A stretch of 64,000 nt of DNA from Solanum dulcamara (taxonomy: Eukaryota; Streptophyta; Magnoliopsida; Solanales; Solanaceae), in assembly GCF_947179165.1 (NCBI RefSeq), contig NC_077242.1, positions 36,701,097 to 36,765,096 on the forward strand, in the 5' to 3' direction. Positions 20,836 to 30,965 of this stretch are shown here, piece by piece; the first letter of the stretch is position 1, and every line of letters begins with the position of its first letter. The notes under the pieces were generated by a model that saw only the letters and a list, made by a program, of their open reading frames with translations, did no database searches and was not told the DNA's origin. Made by a program: the position numbers and the translations under genes.

Positions 20836-22209
20836 ATGACAAGTGATACTGCTACTACTTCTGCGACTGTTGCTGCAACAAACCGCACCTCTGTGCCACC
20901 GGCAGAAAAACCAGGAAAATTTTCTGGAGCCAACTTCAAAGGATGGCAGCAAAGGGTGTTCTTTTGGCTTACCACTCTTGGTATGCAGAAGTTCACTAAT
21001 GAAGACCCTCCTGTGCCCGCTGCTGATATGCCGGCCAATGAAAAGTTTATGATTACTGAGGCATGGACACAGGCAGATTTTCTATGCAAGAGTTATATCC
21101 TAAGTGCTTTGGATGATGATTTGTATAATGTCTACAGTGCTATAAAAACTTCTAAAGAATTGTGGGATGCACTTGAGAAGAAGTACAAGACTGAAGACGC
21201 ATGCTTGAAAAAGTTTGTGGTTGCTAAGTTCCTAGACTATAAAATGATAGATAGCAGGACTGTTGGAACCCAGGTTCAAGAACTGCAACTTATTTTTCAT
21301 GACCTTATTGCTGAAGGCATGGTAGTTAATGAAGCGTTTCAAGTGGCTGCGATGATAGAAAAGTTGCCTCCTTCGTGGAGAGATTTCAAAAATTATCTAA
21401 AGCACAAGCGTAAGGAAATGAAGTTGGAAGATCTTGTGATTCATCTCAAGATTGAGGAAGATAACAAAACAGCAGAAAAGAAGTTGCGTGGAAATTCAGC
21501 AATTATGGGAGCGAACATCGTTGAAGATGCTCCTCCAAAGAATAAGAAAAGGAAGCAACCTTTTGGAAAGAATCAGGAGCAGAACAAGAAAAAGTTCAAG
21601 GGCAATTGTTATAATTGTGGGAAAGTTGGACACAAAGCTCCAGATTGTCGTCTTCCGAAAAAGGACAAGAGAAAGGGACAAGCCAATATGGTGGAAAATA
21701 AAGAAGCTATTGATGATCTGTGTGCAATGCTATCAGAATGCAACCTAGTAGGTAATCCCAAAGAATGGTGGCTTGATTCAGGAGCTACTTCGCATGTGTG
21801 TGCAGTCCGAGAAGCATTCTCTACTTATTCCCCTGCAGCACCTGATGCGACAATCTATATGGGAAATTCTGCAACTGCAAAGATTGAAGGATATGGGAGA
21901 GTATTTCTGAAAATGACATCCGGCAAGGTGGTGACGCTGAACAAGGTGTATCATGTTCCAGAAATGCGAAAGAATTTGGTGTCTGCCGGCCTTCTTATCA
22001 AGAATGGATTCAAGTGTGTTCTAGTTTCAGACAAAGTAGTTGTCAGTAAGAATGAAATGTATCTAGGAAAAGGCTACCTCACTGAGGGTCTTTTCAAACT
22101 AAATGTAATGGTTGTTGATGATAATAAAGTTCAAGCTTCTTCTTACTTACTTGAGTCAAATAATTTATGGCATTCACGTTTAGGACATATCAATCATAAA
22201 ACCTTGTGA
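20836..22209 (+). CDS. Copia gag-protease part of the polyprotein (ends at an in-frame TGA)
   Basis: 457 residues from ATG 20836. Residues about 25-210 are the copia gag (UBN2-like) capsid region (KFSGANFKGWQQRVFFWLTT, then LWDALEKKYKTEDA, KLPPSWRDFKNYLKHKR). A lysine-rich linker follows, then the zinc knuckle CYNCGKVGHKAPDC (258-271, C-X2-C-X4-H-X4-C). The aspartic protease active site is LDSGATSHVC (DSGA 314-317), and the start of the GAG-pre-integrase domain is WHSRLGHINHK at the end. The stop at 22207-22209 falls inside that domain. The downstream ORF is in the same frame with no other stop, so this is one nonsense codon in a single gag-pol frame, unless the stop is read through. Confidence 0.93.
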   Translation: MTSDTATTSATVAATNRTSVPPAEKPGKFSGANFKGWQQRVFFWLTTLGMQKFTNEDPPVPAADMPANEKFMITEAWTQADFLCKSYILSALDDDLYNVYSAIKTSKELWDALEKKYKTEDACLKKFVVAKFLDYKMIDSRTVGTQVQELQLIFHDLIAEGMVVNEAFQVAAMIEKLPPSWRDFKNYLKHKRKEMKLEDLVIHLKIEEDNKTAEKKLRGNSAIMGANIVEDAPPKNKKRKQPFGKNQEQNKKKFKGNCYNCGKVGHKAPDCRLPKKDKRKGQANMVENKEAIDDLCAMLSECNLVGNPKEWWLDSGATSHVCAVREAFSTYSPAAPDATIYMGNSATAKIEGYGRVFLKMTSGKVVTLNKVYHVPEMRKNLVSAGLLIKNGFKCVLVSDKVVVSKNEMYLGKGYLTEGLFKLNVMVVDDNKVQASSYLLESNNLWHSRLGHINHKTL

Positions 22210-24756
22210 AAACTGATTAATTTAAATATATTGCCTAACTTTGATTGCAATAAATCAAAATGTCAAGTATGTGTTGAATCTAAGTATGCTAAGCATCCTT
22301 ATAAATCTATTGAACGGAATTCTAGTCCCTTAGAATTGATTCACACAGACATTTGTGATATGAAGTCTACACCAACTCGTGGTGGAAAGAAGTATTTTAT
22401 AACTTTTATTGATGATTGCACTCGATATTGTTATGTATATTTGCTTAATAGTAAGGATGAAGCAATTGATGCATTTAAGCAATACAAGAACGAAGTAGAA
22501 AATCAATTGAATAAAAAGATAAAAATGATTAGAAGTGATAGGGGTGGAGAATACGAATCTCCTTTTGAAAAGATATGTTTAGAATATGGAATTATTCATC
22601 AAACTACTGCCCCCTACACACCTCAATCAAATGGTGTTGCTGAAAGGAAAAACCGAACATTAAAAGAAATGATGAATGCTTTATTAATAAGTTCCAGTTT
22701 ACCGCAGAACTTGTGGGGGAAAGCTATCCTTACAGCTAATCGAATACTCAACAGAGTACCCCACAGCAAAACACAAACTATTCCATATGAACTATGGAAA
22801 GGAAGAAAACCCAACTTGAAATACTTCAAAGTGTGGGGGTGTTTAGCAAAGGTCCAAGTTCCTTTGCCCAAAAGGATAAAAATCGGACCAAAGACCGTGG
22901 ATTGTGTTTTTATTGGCTATGCTACAAACAGCAAAGCTTGTCGATTTTTGGTTCATAAATCGGACAATCCTGAAATTAATGTTAATACGGTAATTGAATC
23001 AGATAATGCTGAATTTTTTGAAAATATTTATCCGTATAAAACTAAAAGTGAATCCTCAAGTGAAAGATCTAAACGACCAAGAGAAGTTCAAAAGGAAAGT
23101 AAACCATCCGAAGAGGATCCAAGGCGTAGCAAACGTCAAAAGATAACTACTTCCTTTGGACCAGATTTTGTGACATTCTTGCTTGAAAATGAGCCTCAAA
23201 CATTTAAAGCTGCAATGTCTTCTTCTGATTCAGCATTTTGGAAAGAGGCAATCAATAGTGAGATTCAATCAATTTTGAATAACCATACATGGGAATTGGT
23301 TGATCTTCCTCCTGGAAATAAACCTTTAGGATCAAAATGGATATTTAAAAGGAAAATGAAAGTTGATGGCACTATTGATAAATATAAGGCAAGACTTGTG
23401 GTCAAAGGTTATAGACAAAAAGAAGGTCTTGATTACTTTGACACATACTCGCCGGTAACAAGAATAACATCTATTCGGGTGTTAGTGGCACTTGCAGCTG
23501 TATATGGTCTTGAAATTCATCAAATGGATGTTAAGACGGCTTTCTTAAATGGAGAATTGGAGGAAGAAATTTACATGGAACAACCTGAGGGTTTCATAGT
23601 TCCAGGTAAAGAAAGGAAAGTGTGCAAACTTGTTAAGTCACTTTATGGACTTAAACAAGCACCTAAACAATGGCATGCAAAATTTGACCAAACAATGTTG
23701 GCAAATGAATTTAAGATTAATGAGTGTGACAAATGTGTTTACATTAAAAATACTCCAAATCATGAAGTCATTGTTTATTTATATGTTGATGACATGTTGA
23801 TAATGAGCAAAGACATTGCCAATATAAATGCTACGAAGCGTATGCTTGCTAGCAAATTTGACATGAAAGACTTAGGGGTTGCTGACTTAATCTTAGGAAT
23901 TAGGATCCATAAAACTCCACAAGGTCTAGCATTATCACAATCACATTATATTGAAAATATACTTGATAAGTTTAAATATTTAAATTTCAATGTTGCAAAA
24001 ACTCCAATTGATGTAAGTTTTGCACTTCAAAAGAACGAAGGTAAAAGTGACTCACAATTGGACTATGCACGAGTTTTGGGAAGTTTGATGTATATTATGA
24101 ATTGTACACGACCAGATATAGCATGTGCTATTAGCAAGTTGAGTCGATTCACGAATAATCCTAATCAAACTCATTGGATGGCAATGAAACGAGTCTTGGG
24201 GTATTTGAAACACACCCAAAACTATGCTTTGCATTATAATAAATATCCCTCAGTAATTGAGGGATATAGTGATGCAAACTGGATCACCGGATCATCTGAA
24301 GTTAAATCCACAAGTGGATATGTTTTCACCGTTGGTGGAGGAGCAGTGTCTTGGAAATCATCAAAACAGACATGCATCGCCCGCTCTACAATGGAGTCTG
24401 AATTTATAGCTTTAGACAAGGCTGGTGAAGAAGCTGAATGGCTTCGAAATTTTTTGGAAGATATTCCATTTTGGCCCAAACCTTTGGCACCCATATGTAT
24501 ACATTGTGATAGCCAAGCGGCAATAGGGAGGGCAGGAAATGTTATGTATAATGGAAAATCGCGTCACATTCGACGGCGACACAATACTGTTAGACAACTA
24601 CTCTCTAGTGGTGTTATCACTATTGACTACGTAAAGTCAAGAGATAATATATCGGATCCACTAACAAAAGGCTTATCTAGAGAGGCTGTTGAAAGATCAT
24701 CGAGGGGAATGGGGTTAAGGCCTAGGACAAGTCAACATGGCGGTAACTCTACCTAG
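22210..24756 (+). CDS. Copia integrase, reverse transcriptase and RNase H
   Basis: Open in the gag frame directly after the TGA; first ATG at 22231 (841 residues from there). An HHCC-like finger ends in [13 protein letters not shown]. The integrase DDE residues are D in HTDICDM (about 39), D in IRSDRGGEY (about 103) and E in NGVAERKNR (about 137). Reverse transcriptase runs from [12 protein letters not shown] through [14 protein letters not shown] and [13 protein letters not shown] to the catalytic YVDDM (YVDD 518-521). RNase H motifs are SDANW (about 680), the STMESEF region and HCDSQAAI (about 758). The tail is [16 protein letters not shown]. All catalytic residues I can check are present, so the downstream enzymes look functional. 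The separate upstream TGA is the only obvious lesion. Confidence 0.93.
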   Translation, partial: KLINLNILPNFDCNKSKCQVCVESKYAKHPYKSIERNSSPLELIHTDICDMKSTPTRGGKKYFITFIDDCTRYCYVYLLNSKDEAIDAFKQYKNEVENQLNKKIKMIRSDRGGEYESPFEKICLEYGIIHQTTAPYTPQSNGVAERKNRTLKEMMNALLISSSLPQNLWGKAILTANRILNRVPHSKTQTIPYELWKGRKPNLKYFKVWGCLAKVQVPLPKRIKIGPKTVDCVFIGYATNSKACRFLVHKSDNPEINVNTVIESDNAEFFENIYPYKTKSESSSERSKRPREVQKESKPSEEDPRRSKRQKITTSFGPDFVTFLLENEPQTFKAAMSSSDSAFWKEAINSEIQSILNNHTWELVDLPPGNKPLGSKWIFKRKMKVDGTIDKYKARLVVKGYRQKEGLDYFDTYSPVTRITSIRVLVALAAVYGLEIHQMDVKTAFLNGELEEEIYMEQPEGFIVPGKERKVCKLVKSLYGLKQAPKQWHAKFDQTMLANEFKINECDKCVYIKNTPNHEVIVYLYVDDMLIMSKDIANINATKRMLASKFDMKDLGVADLILGIRIHKTPQGLALSQSHYIENILDKFKYLNFNVAKTPIDVSFALQKNEGKSDSQLDYARVLGSLMYIMNCTRPDIACAISKLSRFTNNPNQTHWMAMKRVLGYLKHTQNYALHYNKYPSVIEGYSDANWITGSSEVKSTSGYVFTVGGGAVSWKSSKQTCIARSTMESEFIALDKAGEEAEWLRNFLEDIPFWPKPLAPICIHCDSQAAIGRAGNVMYNGKSRHIRRRHNTVRQLLSSGVITIDYVKSRDNISDPLTKGLSREAVERSSRGMGLRPRTSQHGGNST

Positions 24757-25340
24757 TAGACTGGAGATCCCAAGAACTAGGTTCAAAGAGATCAAACAAA
24801 GTTATGATTGACGGTTCAACATTGTCAAATAACTCAACCCATTCTCGTGATGATGACAATGTTCAGAAACAAAGGATAAAACCTTAAGGCTTTTAATGAG
24901 TTAATAAAGTTTTAAAGGTTTTTTAATGATTATCTAAATCTGACGAAAAATAACTAGATAGTGTGTCTATAGGACTACACGTTTAGAAATCACCTATGTG
25001 AATGTGAAGTATAAGCCGCTTCAAGGGGAATGACAGTAAAGGCCCATTCTCTATGCATTCACGAAACCAGGCGGTGTTCATGGCTGAAACGAACACAACC
25101 GTGAGAACCATAGATGGTTGATGATTGATTGTGTGACTTATGTTGTCTAGTTATACAACAAAGTTCGACGGTTCAAAGATATCGCATCTACCGATTGATC
25201 GAGTATATCCTATATAAGTTCACTATGGAAAGTTCAAAGGGAAACCTACTTATCCAGATGCAATTAATCTTCGCTTGTATATCACACACTTATCCGTGCA
25301 TTCCTTTATCTTGTAGACATTCCCCATTCATGTGGGGGAT
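24757..25340 (+). other. Copia 3' untranslated region and polypurine tract
   Basis: No reading frame of note. The region ends in ATGTGGGGGAT (25330-25340) immediately before the 3' LTR, the usual copia polypurine tract. Confidence 0.8.
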
Positions 25341-26271
25341 TGTTGGGTTTAATTGATAGGTTGAATGGGAAATTGAGGTAAAAAGAAGTGGAAAGGAAAT
25401 GATATGTTCTCTCTTATTTTATTAAATAAGCTTTGGTCCCACATAGGTGGTGGAAATGAAAAGTCTCCTATTTAAAAATAGAAGCACTCCTTCATGTTGC
25501 TAAAGGGTCAAGAAGAGGGTCTCCCCTCGCGCCGTCGTCGTCGTCGCTCGCTCGGCTTCGGCTTCGGCTACGGCTATGGCTTCGGCTACGGCTACGGCTT
25601 CGGATTTGGATTTGGATTTGGATTTGGATTTGGATTTGGATTTGGTCAATTGATATGATTGATTGATAATCTTTTTGGACCAAATTTTCTTTAAATTTTT
25701 AATTAATTAATATTATTTATTTAATTAATTAATTAAGTGGAAAAAAAAAAATCCTGACCCGCGACCCGCGACCCGCGACCCGTTTCTTCCCGGATTAATT
25801 TAAAATTTCCCTCCGTTTTTTCCAACGGATTTTTGAATGGTTGCAACCTTGTCCGAAAAGTTGCAAACCTTCTCAATAGGCAAACCTTTTCTCAACAGGT
25901 GCCTTTTCTGAAAAGATATCAACAGTCTATATATATCTGTAAAATCTTCAGAATGTTCCATACGAAATTCTGAACATACCATCTTCTTCTTCTTCTTTCT
26001 GCACTTCCTAAAATCGTGTGATATACATCCTTCAAGTGGTTCGCTGTCATCAAAGATTTGCAGTACCTCTACTTTGGTGAGTAATCGTTCTATCCTGGGA
26101 GGAAAGATTCCAAAAACCTCGGGTACTTTGAGGGGAATAATTTCCTTAAGGACACACTGTGCACTCAGTGGGCTCGATTCTGTTTCTGCATTAATATTTT
26201 CAGATTCTGTTTTTTATTATTTTCAGAAGTTTCTGTTACTGTTTAATATTTTCCAATACAGTTTACTAACA
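25341..26271 (+). repeat. 3' LTR of the copia element (931 bp)
   Basis: Same ends as the 5' LTR. The net 3-bp length difference is fully explained by two fewer hexamers (-12), two extra GACCCGC units (+14; four copies near 25756-25782) and one extra A in an A run (+1). Substitutions are few, for example at about 25361, 25877 and 26209. Confidence 0.95.
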
Positions 26272-26276
26272 AAGAG

Positions 26277-27193
26277 CACACTTAAATTTACTTAATAATG
26301 TCTTCAACAAAAAGTGTAAAATGTTTGACACCATCCAATTTTATACAACTTTTACAGCTTTTAAGAATTTAAATTAATTAAATAATTGAAATTTTGGATA
26401 TCATATTTTCTCAATCAAACTAACTTTCTCAATTTTACATTTTCTTTCACTATCACTAAAATATATATAATTAACATTCTAAGGCCCGAGATATAAAATA
26501 TGAAAAAAAATCTTCTTTTTTCTAAAGATATGAGTAACATGAAGAAAGAAAATGAGGATTGAGATAAAAACTTATGAAATGCTTCCAAGAGAGCATTGCA
26601 GCAACATGCAGGAACTGGAGATGATGGTAACTCTCGCAAAATGTACTGAAGAAATATAGTAGATTTGAGAAGCAAATAATGATAAACATCTAACCCCTAA
26701 TAGTTTTTTTCTTATTTAACAAAGAAAACTTTCCCTATTTACATCTATATACCTTGATACAATCAGCAATAACATGCGCATCCTTATCTGGAGAAAACTC
26801 ACTTTTCCCTGAGTTGAAAGAACAAAATGATCAAGTGAATTTTATTAATTTGAGTATGTATATGGGCAATAAAGTAGACATTAATTAAGAAAATAATTCC
26901 TATAATTTGATGCATTATATCAATAGTTCATTGGAAACACTTAAGAGACTCATATTAATTTAACTTAAATTCAAAGAATCCTTCAAGTATTCAATTCAAG
27001 AAATAAAGTGAAAGATTCACAGGTAAGTGAATCTTTGTTTCTTAATGTCCAACAAAATAAATTAGAAAAAGGTACATATTTAGGTAATATTATTATTATT
27101 ATGATTATTATTATTTTATAATTATATTGCATCTGATTCATTCTTTTTCTATTCGAAATGACTTTTACTAAATTGTAATAAAATGGTATAGAG
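26277..27193. other. AT-rich intergenic stretch, nothing recognised
   Basis: Continues the sequence interrupted by the copia. Contains an (ATT)n-like run at about 27088-27116 and short A/T runs. No protein, LTR or RNA gene seen. ACAGGTAGA at 27194-27202 is the left half of the candidate target duplication of the next unit. Confidence 0.5.
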
Positions 27194-27354
27194 ACAGGTA
27201 GATAGGAAGCTCAACGTCACTCTCAATAATCGAGAAAAAAAACCTTCATACTCTATAGTTGTTTCTTATTCATCCATTGTATCTTGGCCTGGGTCTTTTT
27301 TCCTAACACATTTTAGGAAGAAACTAGGATATAATGCTCATAATGCAGCCATGA

Positions 27355-30087
27355 AGGAGATCGAGCACAAACCTATCCTTCTTGTTTGGCTTCTTGTCAC
27401 TTGTCTTTACAGGTTCAAAGTATCTCAACAAAAGAGAAGCAACAACCTGGCATGCTAGGACTTCACCAAATATTCAGCCTCTCACTAATGCTAACACCTT
27501 CCCTGCAACACCTGTAACTGAGATTCAGCAGGGTAAGATGTGCAGGGTGAGTTGCAGCAGGTGGACTTGTTCAATGCCCCCCAAACTTTGCAGGATGTTA
27601 GAATATATTATTTTGACAAGCCCCAAGAAGTTTCAGCCCAAACGGATAATTGGAGGCGTTAGGCGAGCGACATGGAAACATTCAGCTGCCTTAGGCCTAA
27701 AGAGAGGGTCTTTAGTAATTTGGACCCTCCAACTTGGGAAACAAGTCTTCAAACTTTTCAGGACTAAAGGAGAGGATACATATGCTAAATCCATAAAGTT
27801 TCAACCCAAATGGACAATTGGAGACGTTAGTCGAGCGACTTGGAAAATGATAACACTCTCCAAAGCTCTTACTGAGGTCCCTTCTTTATTGCTAGTCTGT
27901 GTACATTATTTTTTGTTTGGGCTTGTTTGTTGTATTATTGCAGGTGTCTGGAGTAATATATTAGCATTCTTCAACAACAAATACATAGACAAGAGCACAA
28001 AAACAACTTCCAAACACCCTGCAACCTCTAAGCTTCAGCAGGGCAGCAGGTGCAGGGTGTGGAGTAGCATGTGGACTTGTCCAATGCCCCCCAAACTTTG
28101 CAGGAAGTTAGAATATATTATTTTGACAAGCCCCAAGAAGTTTCAGCCCAAACGGATAAATGGAGGCGTTAGGCGAGCGACATGGAAACATTCAGCTGCC
28201 TTAAGCCTAAAGAGAGGGTCTTTAGTAATTTGGACCCTCCAACTTGGGAAACAAGTCTTCAAACTTTGCAGGACTAAAGGAGAGGATATACATGCTAACT
28301 CCATAAAGTTTCAATTCAAATGGATAATTGGAGACGTTAGTCGAGCGGCTTGGAAAACACTCTCCAAAGCTCTTACTGAGGTCCCCTCTCTATTGATAGT
28401 CTGTGTATATTATGTTTTGTTTGGGCTTGTTTGTTGTATTATTGCAGGTGTCTGGAGCAATATATTAGCATTCTTCAACAACAAATACATAGACAAGAGC
28501 ACAACAACATCTTCCAAACCCCCTGCAACCTCTAAGCCTCAGCAGGGCAGTAGGTGCAGGGTAGGGAGTAACTTGTGGACTTGTCCAAAGTCTCCCAAAC
28601 TTTGCAGGATGGTAGCATATATATTTTTGATAAGGCCCAAGAAATTTCAGCCAAAACGGATAATTTTAGACGTTAGGCGAGCGAGCTTGAAACAATCAGC
28701 TGTCTTAAGCTTAAAAAGGAAGAAATTTGCTAAATGGAAGCTCCAACTTGGGAATCAAGCCTTCAAACTTTGCAAGGCTAAAGTAAAGAATATATATGCA
28801 AACCTCATGAAATTTCAGCTCAAACGGATAAGTGGAGACGTTAGTCGAGCGACATGGAAAATGCTAACAGGCTCCAAAATCCTATTTGAGATCCATTCCT
28901 CTCTACTAACCTGTATATGTCTATGCTTGTCTTTGGTTACTTGCTGTGTATTTGCAGGTTGTTGGAGACTTACACCAACATGCTTTAACATCAAAATCAT
29001 AGAGGACAACATCTGCAGCAGCTCAACACCTGCAGCAGCCCAACACCTGCAACACCTGCAGCAGCTCAACACTTGTTTGCTTTGTTGCTTGTCTTTGGTT
29101 GACTTTCTTTGCTTAGAACCTATTTGGCACTGCTATGAGGGCTGCAGTAACCTTGGGCTTATATGGAGTAGCACACTCAGCTGGCCAACCACACTCTCTA
29201 TTATCAACACACCCCAGCACCAACCTGCAGCAGACAAGGAACAAATCCAATCCACCTATGCCTTCTCTAATAACTCTAATAACACAACACTTGCAGCAAC
29301 TCCTTTCTTGCTGGTTCTTGTTTGTGGTGTAGATGCAGATGTCAGGATGAACTCATCAACATGTGTTTCCAACACCTACATAGAGCACAGCACAGATACA
29401 ACCACCAAAACAAATACCTTCACTAAGAGGCCTACACAAGGACTATGCAGAGCAGCAACTTCCTTCTGGATTTTGTGGTTGTTTGGTTGCTTGTATTTGG
29501 CTGTTTGTCTTGTTGGTTGTGTTTGTCTATGCAGGTACCTCAGCTTCACCCCCCTCCAGGAGAATGCATTGATCTCCATGACCAGTCATTCTCAGCTTCA
29601 CCAATGCAGCTGGCAGACTGCTAAAAGGACTGCAGTATCTTGGGGCTGCTTTGGAGCAGCACCCTCAGCTTGCCAAACACATTCTCCACTACTAACACAC
29701 TCCAGCAACAACTCCATCAACCTGCAGCAGACAAGAAACATATACAAGTTTGTTGGTTTTGTTACCTCAAAACAAAGACCAACAAGCAGCCTAGGGAACC
29801 TGCAGCCACCTGCAGATTGGCAGCCTTGGATGCATTCCATCAACAGCTGCAACAGCTCCACCAACTTGCAGCAGCCAAGGAACAAATACAAGCTAAACAG
29901 CAGCTTGCACACCTCTTTGGTTGAATGTATTGTTGGTCTTGTTTGGCTGTGCAGGTACAGGTCTGCAGCAACCATACATTTGGACCACCATGCAGCTACT
30001 TCCTTCCTTTCAACCTCCATAGCTGGTAATCATGATGCTGATACAAAGGCACACTTCACCTGGATTTACTTGGTACGACAAGACTAA
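27355..30087 (+). CDS. Unrecognised repetitive open frame, about 900 codons
   Basis: The frame is open from 27355 (after TGA 27352-27354) to the TAA-type stop after 30087. There is no ATG until 27538; numbering below is from codon 27382. Residues about 60-230, 231-398 and 399-540 are three tandem repeats (170, 168 and about 140 codons). Each contains PPKLCR or a variant and two copies of KFQxKRIxGDVxRATWK (near 82 and 138 in repeat 1). Repeats 1 and 2 also carry a hydrophobic segment (LLVCVHYFLFGLVCCIIAGVW, about 170-190, in repeat 1). Repeat spacing is a multiple of three and internal indels are in frame. The last third is Q/N/S/T/C-rich with recurring hydrophobic stretches. No known domain was recognised. 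It may be a genuine protein or a stop-poor repetitive RNA; the absent early ATG argues for caution. Confidence 0.45.
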   Translation, partial: RRSSTNLSFLFGFLSLVFTGSKYLNKREATTWHARTSPNIQPLTNANTFPATPVTEIQQGKMCRVSCSRWTCSMPPKLCRMLEYIILTSPKKFQPKRIIGGVRRATWKHSAALGLKRGSLVIWTLQLGKQVFKLFRTKGEDTYAKSIKFQPKWTIGDVSRATWKMITLSKALTEVPSLLLVCVHYFLFGLVCCIIAGVWSNILAFFNNKYIDKSTKTTSKHPATSKLQQGSRCRVWSSMWTCPMPPKLCRKLEYIILTSPKKFQPKRINGGVRRATWKHSAALSLKRGSLVIWTLQLGKQVFKLCRTKGEDIHANSIKFQFKWIIGDVSRAAWKTLSKALTEVPSLLIVCVYYVLFGLVCCIIAGVWSNILAFFNNKYIDKSTTTSSKPPATSKPQQGSRCRVGSNLWTCPKSPKLCRMVAYIFLIRPKKFQPKRIILDVRRASLKQSAVLSLKRKKFAKWKLQLGNQAFKLCKAKVKNIYANLMKFQLKRISGDVSRATWKMLTGSKILFEIHSSLLTCICLCLSLVTCCVFAGCWRLTPTCFNIKIIEDNICSSSTPAAAQHLQHLQQLNTCLLCCLSLVDFLCLEPIWHCYEGCSNLGLIWSSTLSWPTTLSIINTPQHQPAADKEQIQSTYAFSNNSNNTTLAATPFLLVLVCGVDADVRMNSSTCVSNTYIEHSTDTTTKTNTFTKRPTQGLCRAATSFWILWLFGCLYLAVCLVGCVCLCRYLSFTPLQENALISMTSHSQLHQCSWQTAKRTAVSWGCFGAAPSACQTHSPLLTHSSNNSINLQQTRNIYKFVGFVTSKQRPTSSLGNLQPPADWQPWMHSINSCNSSTNLQQPRNKYKLNSSLHTSLVECIVGLVWLCRYRSAATIHLDHHAATSFLSTSIAGNHDADTKAHFTWIYLVRQD
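27561..28995 (+). repeat. Three tandem repeats of about 510 bp within the retroposon
   Basis: GTGGACTTGT marks unit starts at 27561, 28071 and 28575 (periods 510 and 504). Units 1 and 2 are very similar; unit 3 is more diverged. Each unit holds two related half-repeats of about 50 bp around GTTAG(G/T)CGAGCGAC(A/T)TGGAAA. Units 1 and 2 close with a T/G-rich tract ending in GCAGGTGTCTGG; unit 3 ends similarly in TTTGCAGGTTGTTGG. Confidence 0.9.
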
Positions 30088-30449
30088 AAGGAGCAAAGAT
30101 GAAAGGAATTTCCCATCCCATGCGAGATAGAAGTTTCGTATGCTTGTTCTTCTTCAATGTAGCTATGTCTGGTACGTAGCATAGTTGAATAGGACTAGTG
30201 TAGGTTACTTTTCTTTTTTCTCATGGAAGGGGAGAGTCTCCCTCATTTATGCTTTCATAGTTGAATTGTACCGGGAGGAGTCCTCTCACAGGTTTAATGC
30301 TTTCTAGTTATAGTTAGTTTCTTTTTTGTATCGGGGATGAGTTAGCCGACCTTAATAGGTTAGCCGACTTATGAACCACCATAGGATCGGAGGTAAGGTT
30401 TATGTCCCCCTCCTTGTATTTTTATTTTGATTATTTATGTTAAGGCTTG

Positions 30450-30497
30450 GGGGTGTTGCTTAACCCCTGACTGTGCACGAGAGGTGGGAGCCTCGTG
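30450..30497 (+). other. Two small hairpins just before the poly(A) tail
   Basis: GGGGT (30450-30454) pairs with ACCCC (30463-30467). CACGAG (30476-30481) pairs with CTCGTG (30492-30497). The A tract starts 17 nt later. Stem-loops at this place are what some LINE reverse transcriptases recognise in their templates; here that role is inferred. Confidence 0.5.
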
Positions 30498-30511
30498 TAG
30501 GGTCTGTTCCC

Positions 30512-30513
<2 letters not shown>

Positions 30514-30569
<56 letters not shown>
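30514..30569 (+). repeat. Poly(A) run of 56 nt
   Basis: Uninterrupted A run closing the retroposon-like unit. The final A may belong to the duplicated ACAGGTAGA. Confidence 0.95.
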
Positions 30570-30570
<1 letters not shown>

Positions 30571-30675
30571 AGGTAGAGGATAGAAATAGGACAAAGCAGT
30601 AGTATAAATGAGTATTCTCATGCACTCACAACACATTTACCACACTTCATACCTACACCATATTTCCTTGAGCAT

Positions 30676-30965
30676 CTAGTCAAGAATGCACACATTTAGA
30701 ATATGGAGGTAGAGGAGATGAGGACAGTACATTTCAGGGATAACTACCTTTGATAGTTTGGGGAAAGTGTGTCTTAGAAGTTTTTTATTTGATCAATAGA
30801 CTCTTTTCCACAATATTGAGTGGCAAGAAACCATATGAAGGTTTTCATGGCAATAAATATTCTTTGGATTACATTAGAATTCTAGGATGTTTGTGTTTTT
30901 ATAAGAAGTTGCCACCTTGTAGAAAATTTAACTTTTAAGCCATTATGTTAGTCCAATGGGATACT
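30676..30965 (+). pseudogene. Old copia relic, left part: end of integrase
   Basis: Degraded integrase C-terminal half: a stretch like VERKHRHILE (here VKNAHI...), FGESV, then the open piece 30750-30938 with LINRLFSTILSGKKPYEGFHG and LGCLCFYKKLPP, ending PMGY at about 30962. Stops are frequent. The same protein resumes exactly at 39027 (SPVTKGYVLHNLKHKSY) when the younger copia is removed. Nothing of this element is recognised to the left of about 30670. Confidence 0.75.

Larger units (their letters stand above)
19656..26271 (+). mobile_element. Young, nearly intact Ty1/copia retrotransposon (6616 bp)
   Basis: TG...CA LTRs at 19656-20583 and 25341-26271, with a perfect 5-bp target duplication AAGAG (19651-19655 and 26272-26276). 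Between them are gag-protease, integrase, RT and RNase H in copia order in one frame, interrupted by a single TGA at 22207-22209. By hand count only about five base substitutions separate the LTRs outside the variable repeats, so insertion was recent. It is the only near-complete element in the window. Oddities: no tRNA-iMet-type primer site, and variable minisatellites in both LTRs. Confidence 0.95.
27203..30568 (+). mobile_element. Poly(A)-tailed retroposon-like unit of unknown family (about 3.4 kb)
   Basis: A unit with a short leader, a 2.7-kb open frame made largely of repeats (27355-30087), a 3' UTR with two small hairpins (30450-30497) and 56 A residues (30514-30569). A 9-bp repeat ACAGGTAGA lies at 27194-27202 and directly after the A run (30569-30577), as expected for a LINE-mobilised insertion. 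There are no introns, LTRs or reverse transcriptase, so it would be non-autonomous or a retrocopied transcript. The long uninterrupted A tail suggests a recent insertion. I do not recognise the family. Confidence 0.6.

Noticed and set aside
24052..24597. Minus-strand frames over the copia RNase H
   Set aside because: Shadows of the intact plus-strand polymerase frame.
29598..30020. 140-codon minus-strand frame
   Set aside because: Antisense to the stop-poor CAG/CTG-rich end of the long plus-strand frame; likely a compositional shadow.
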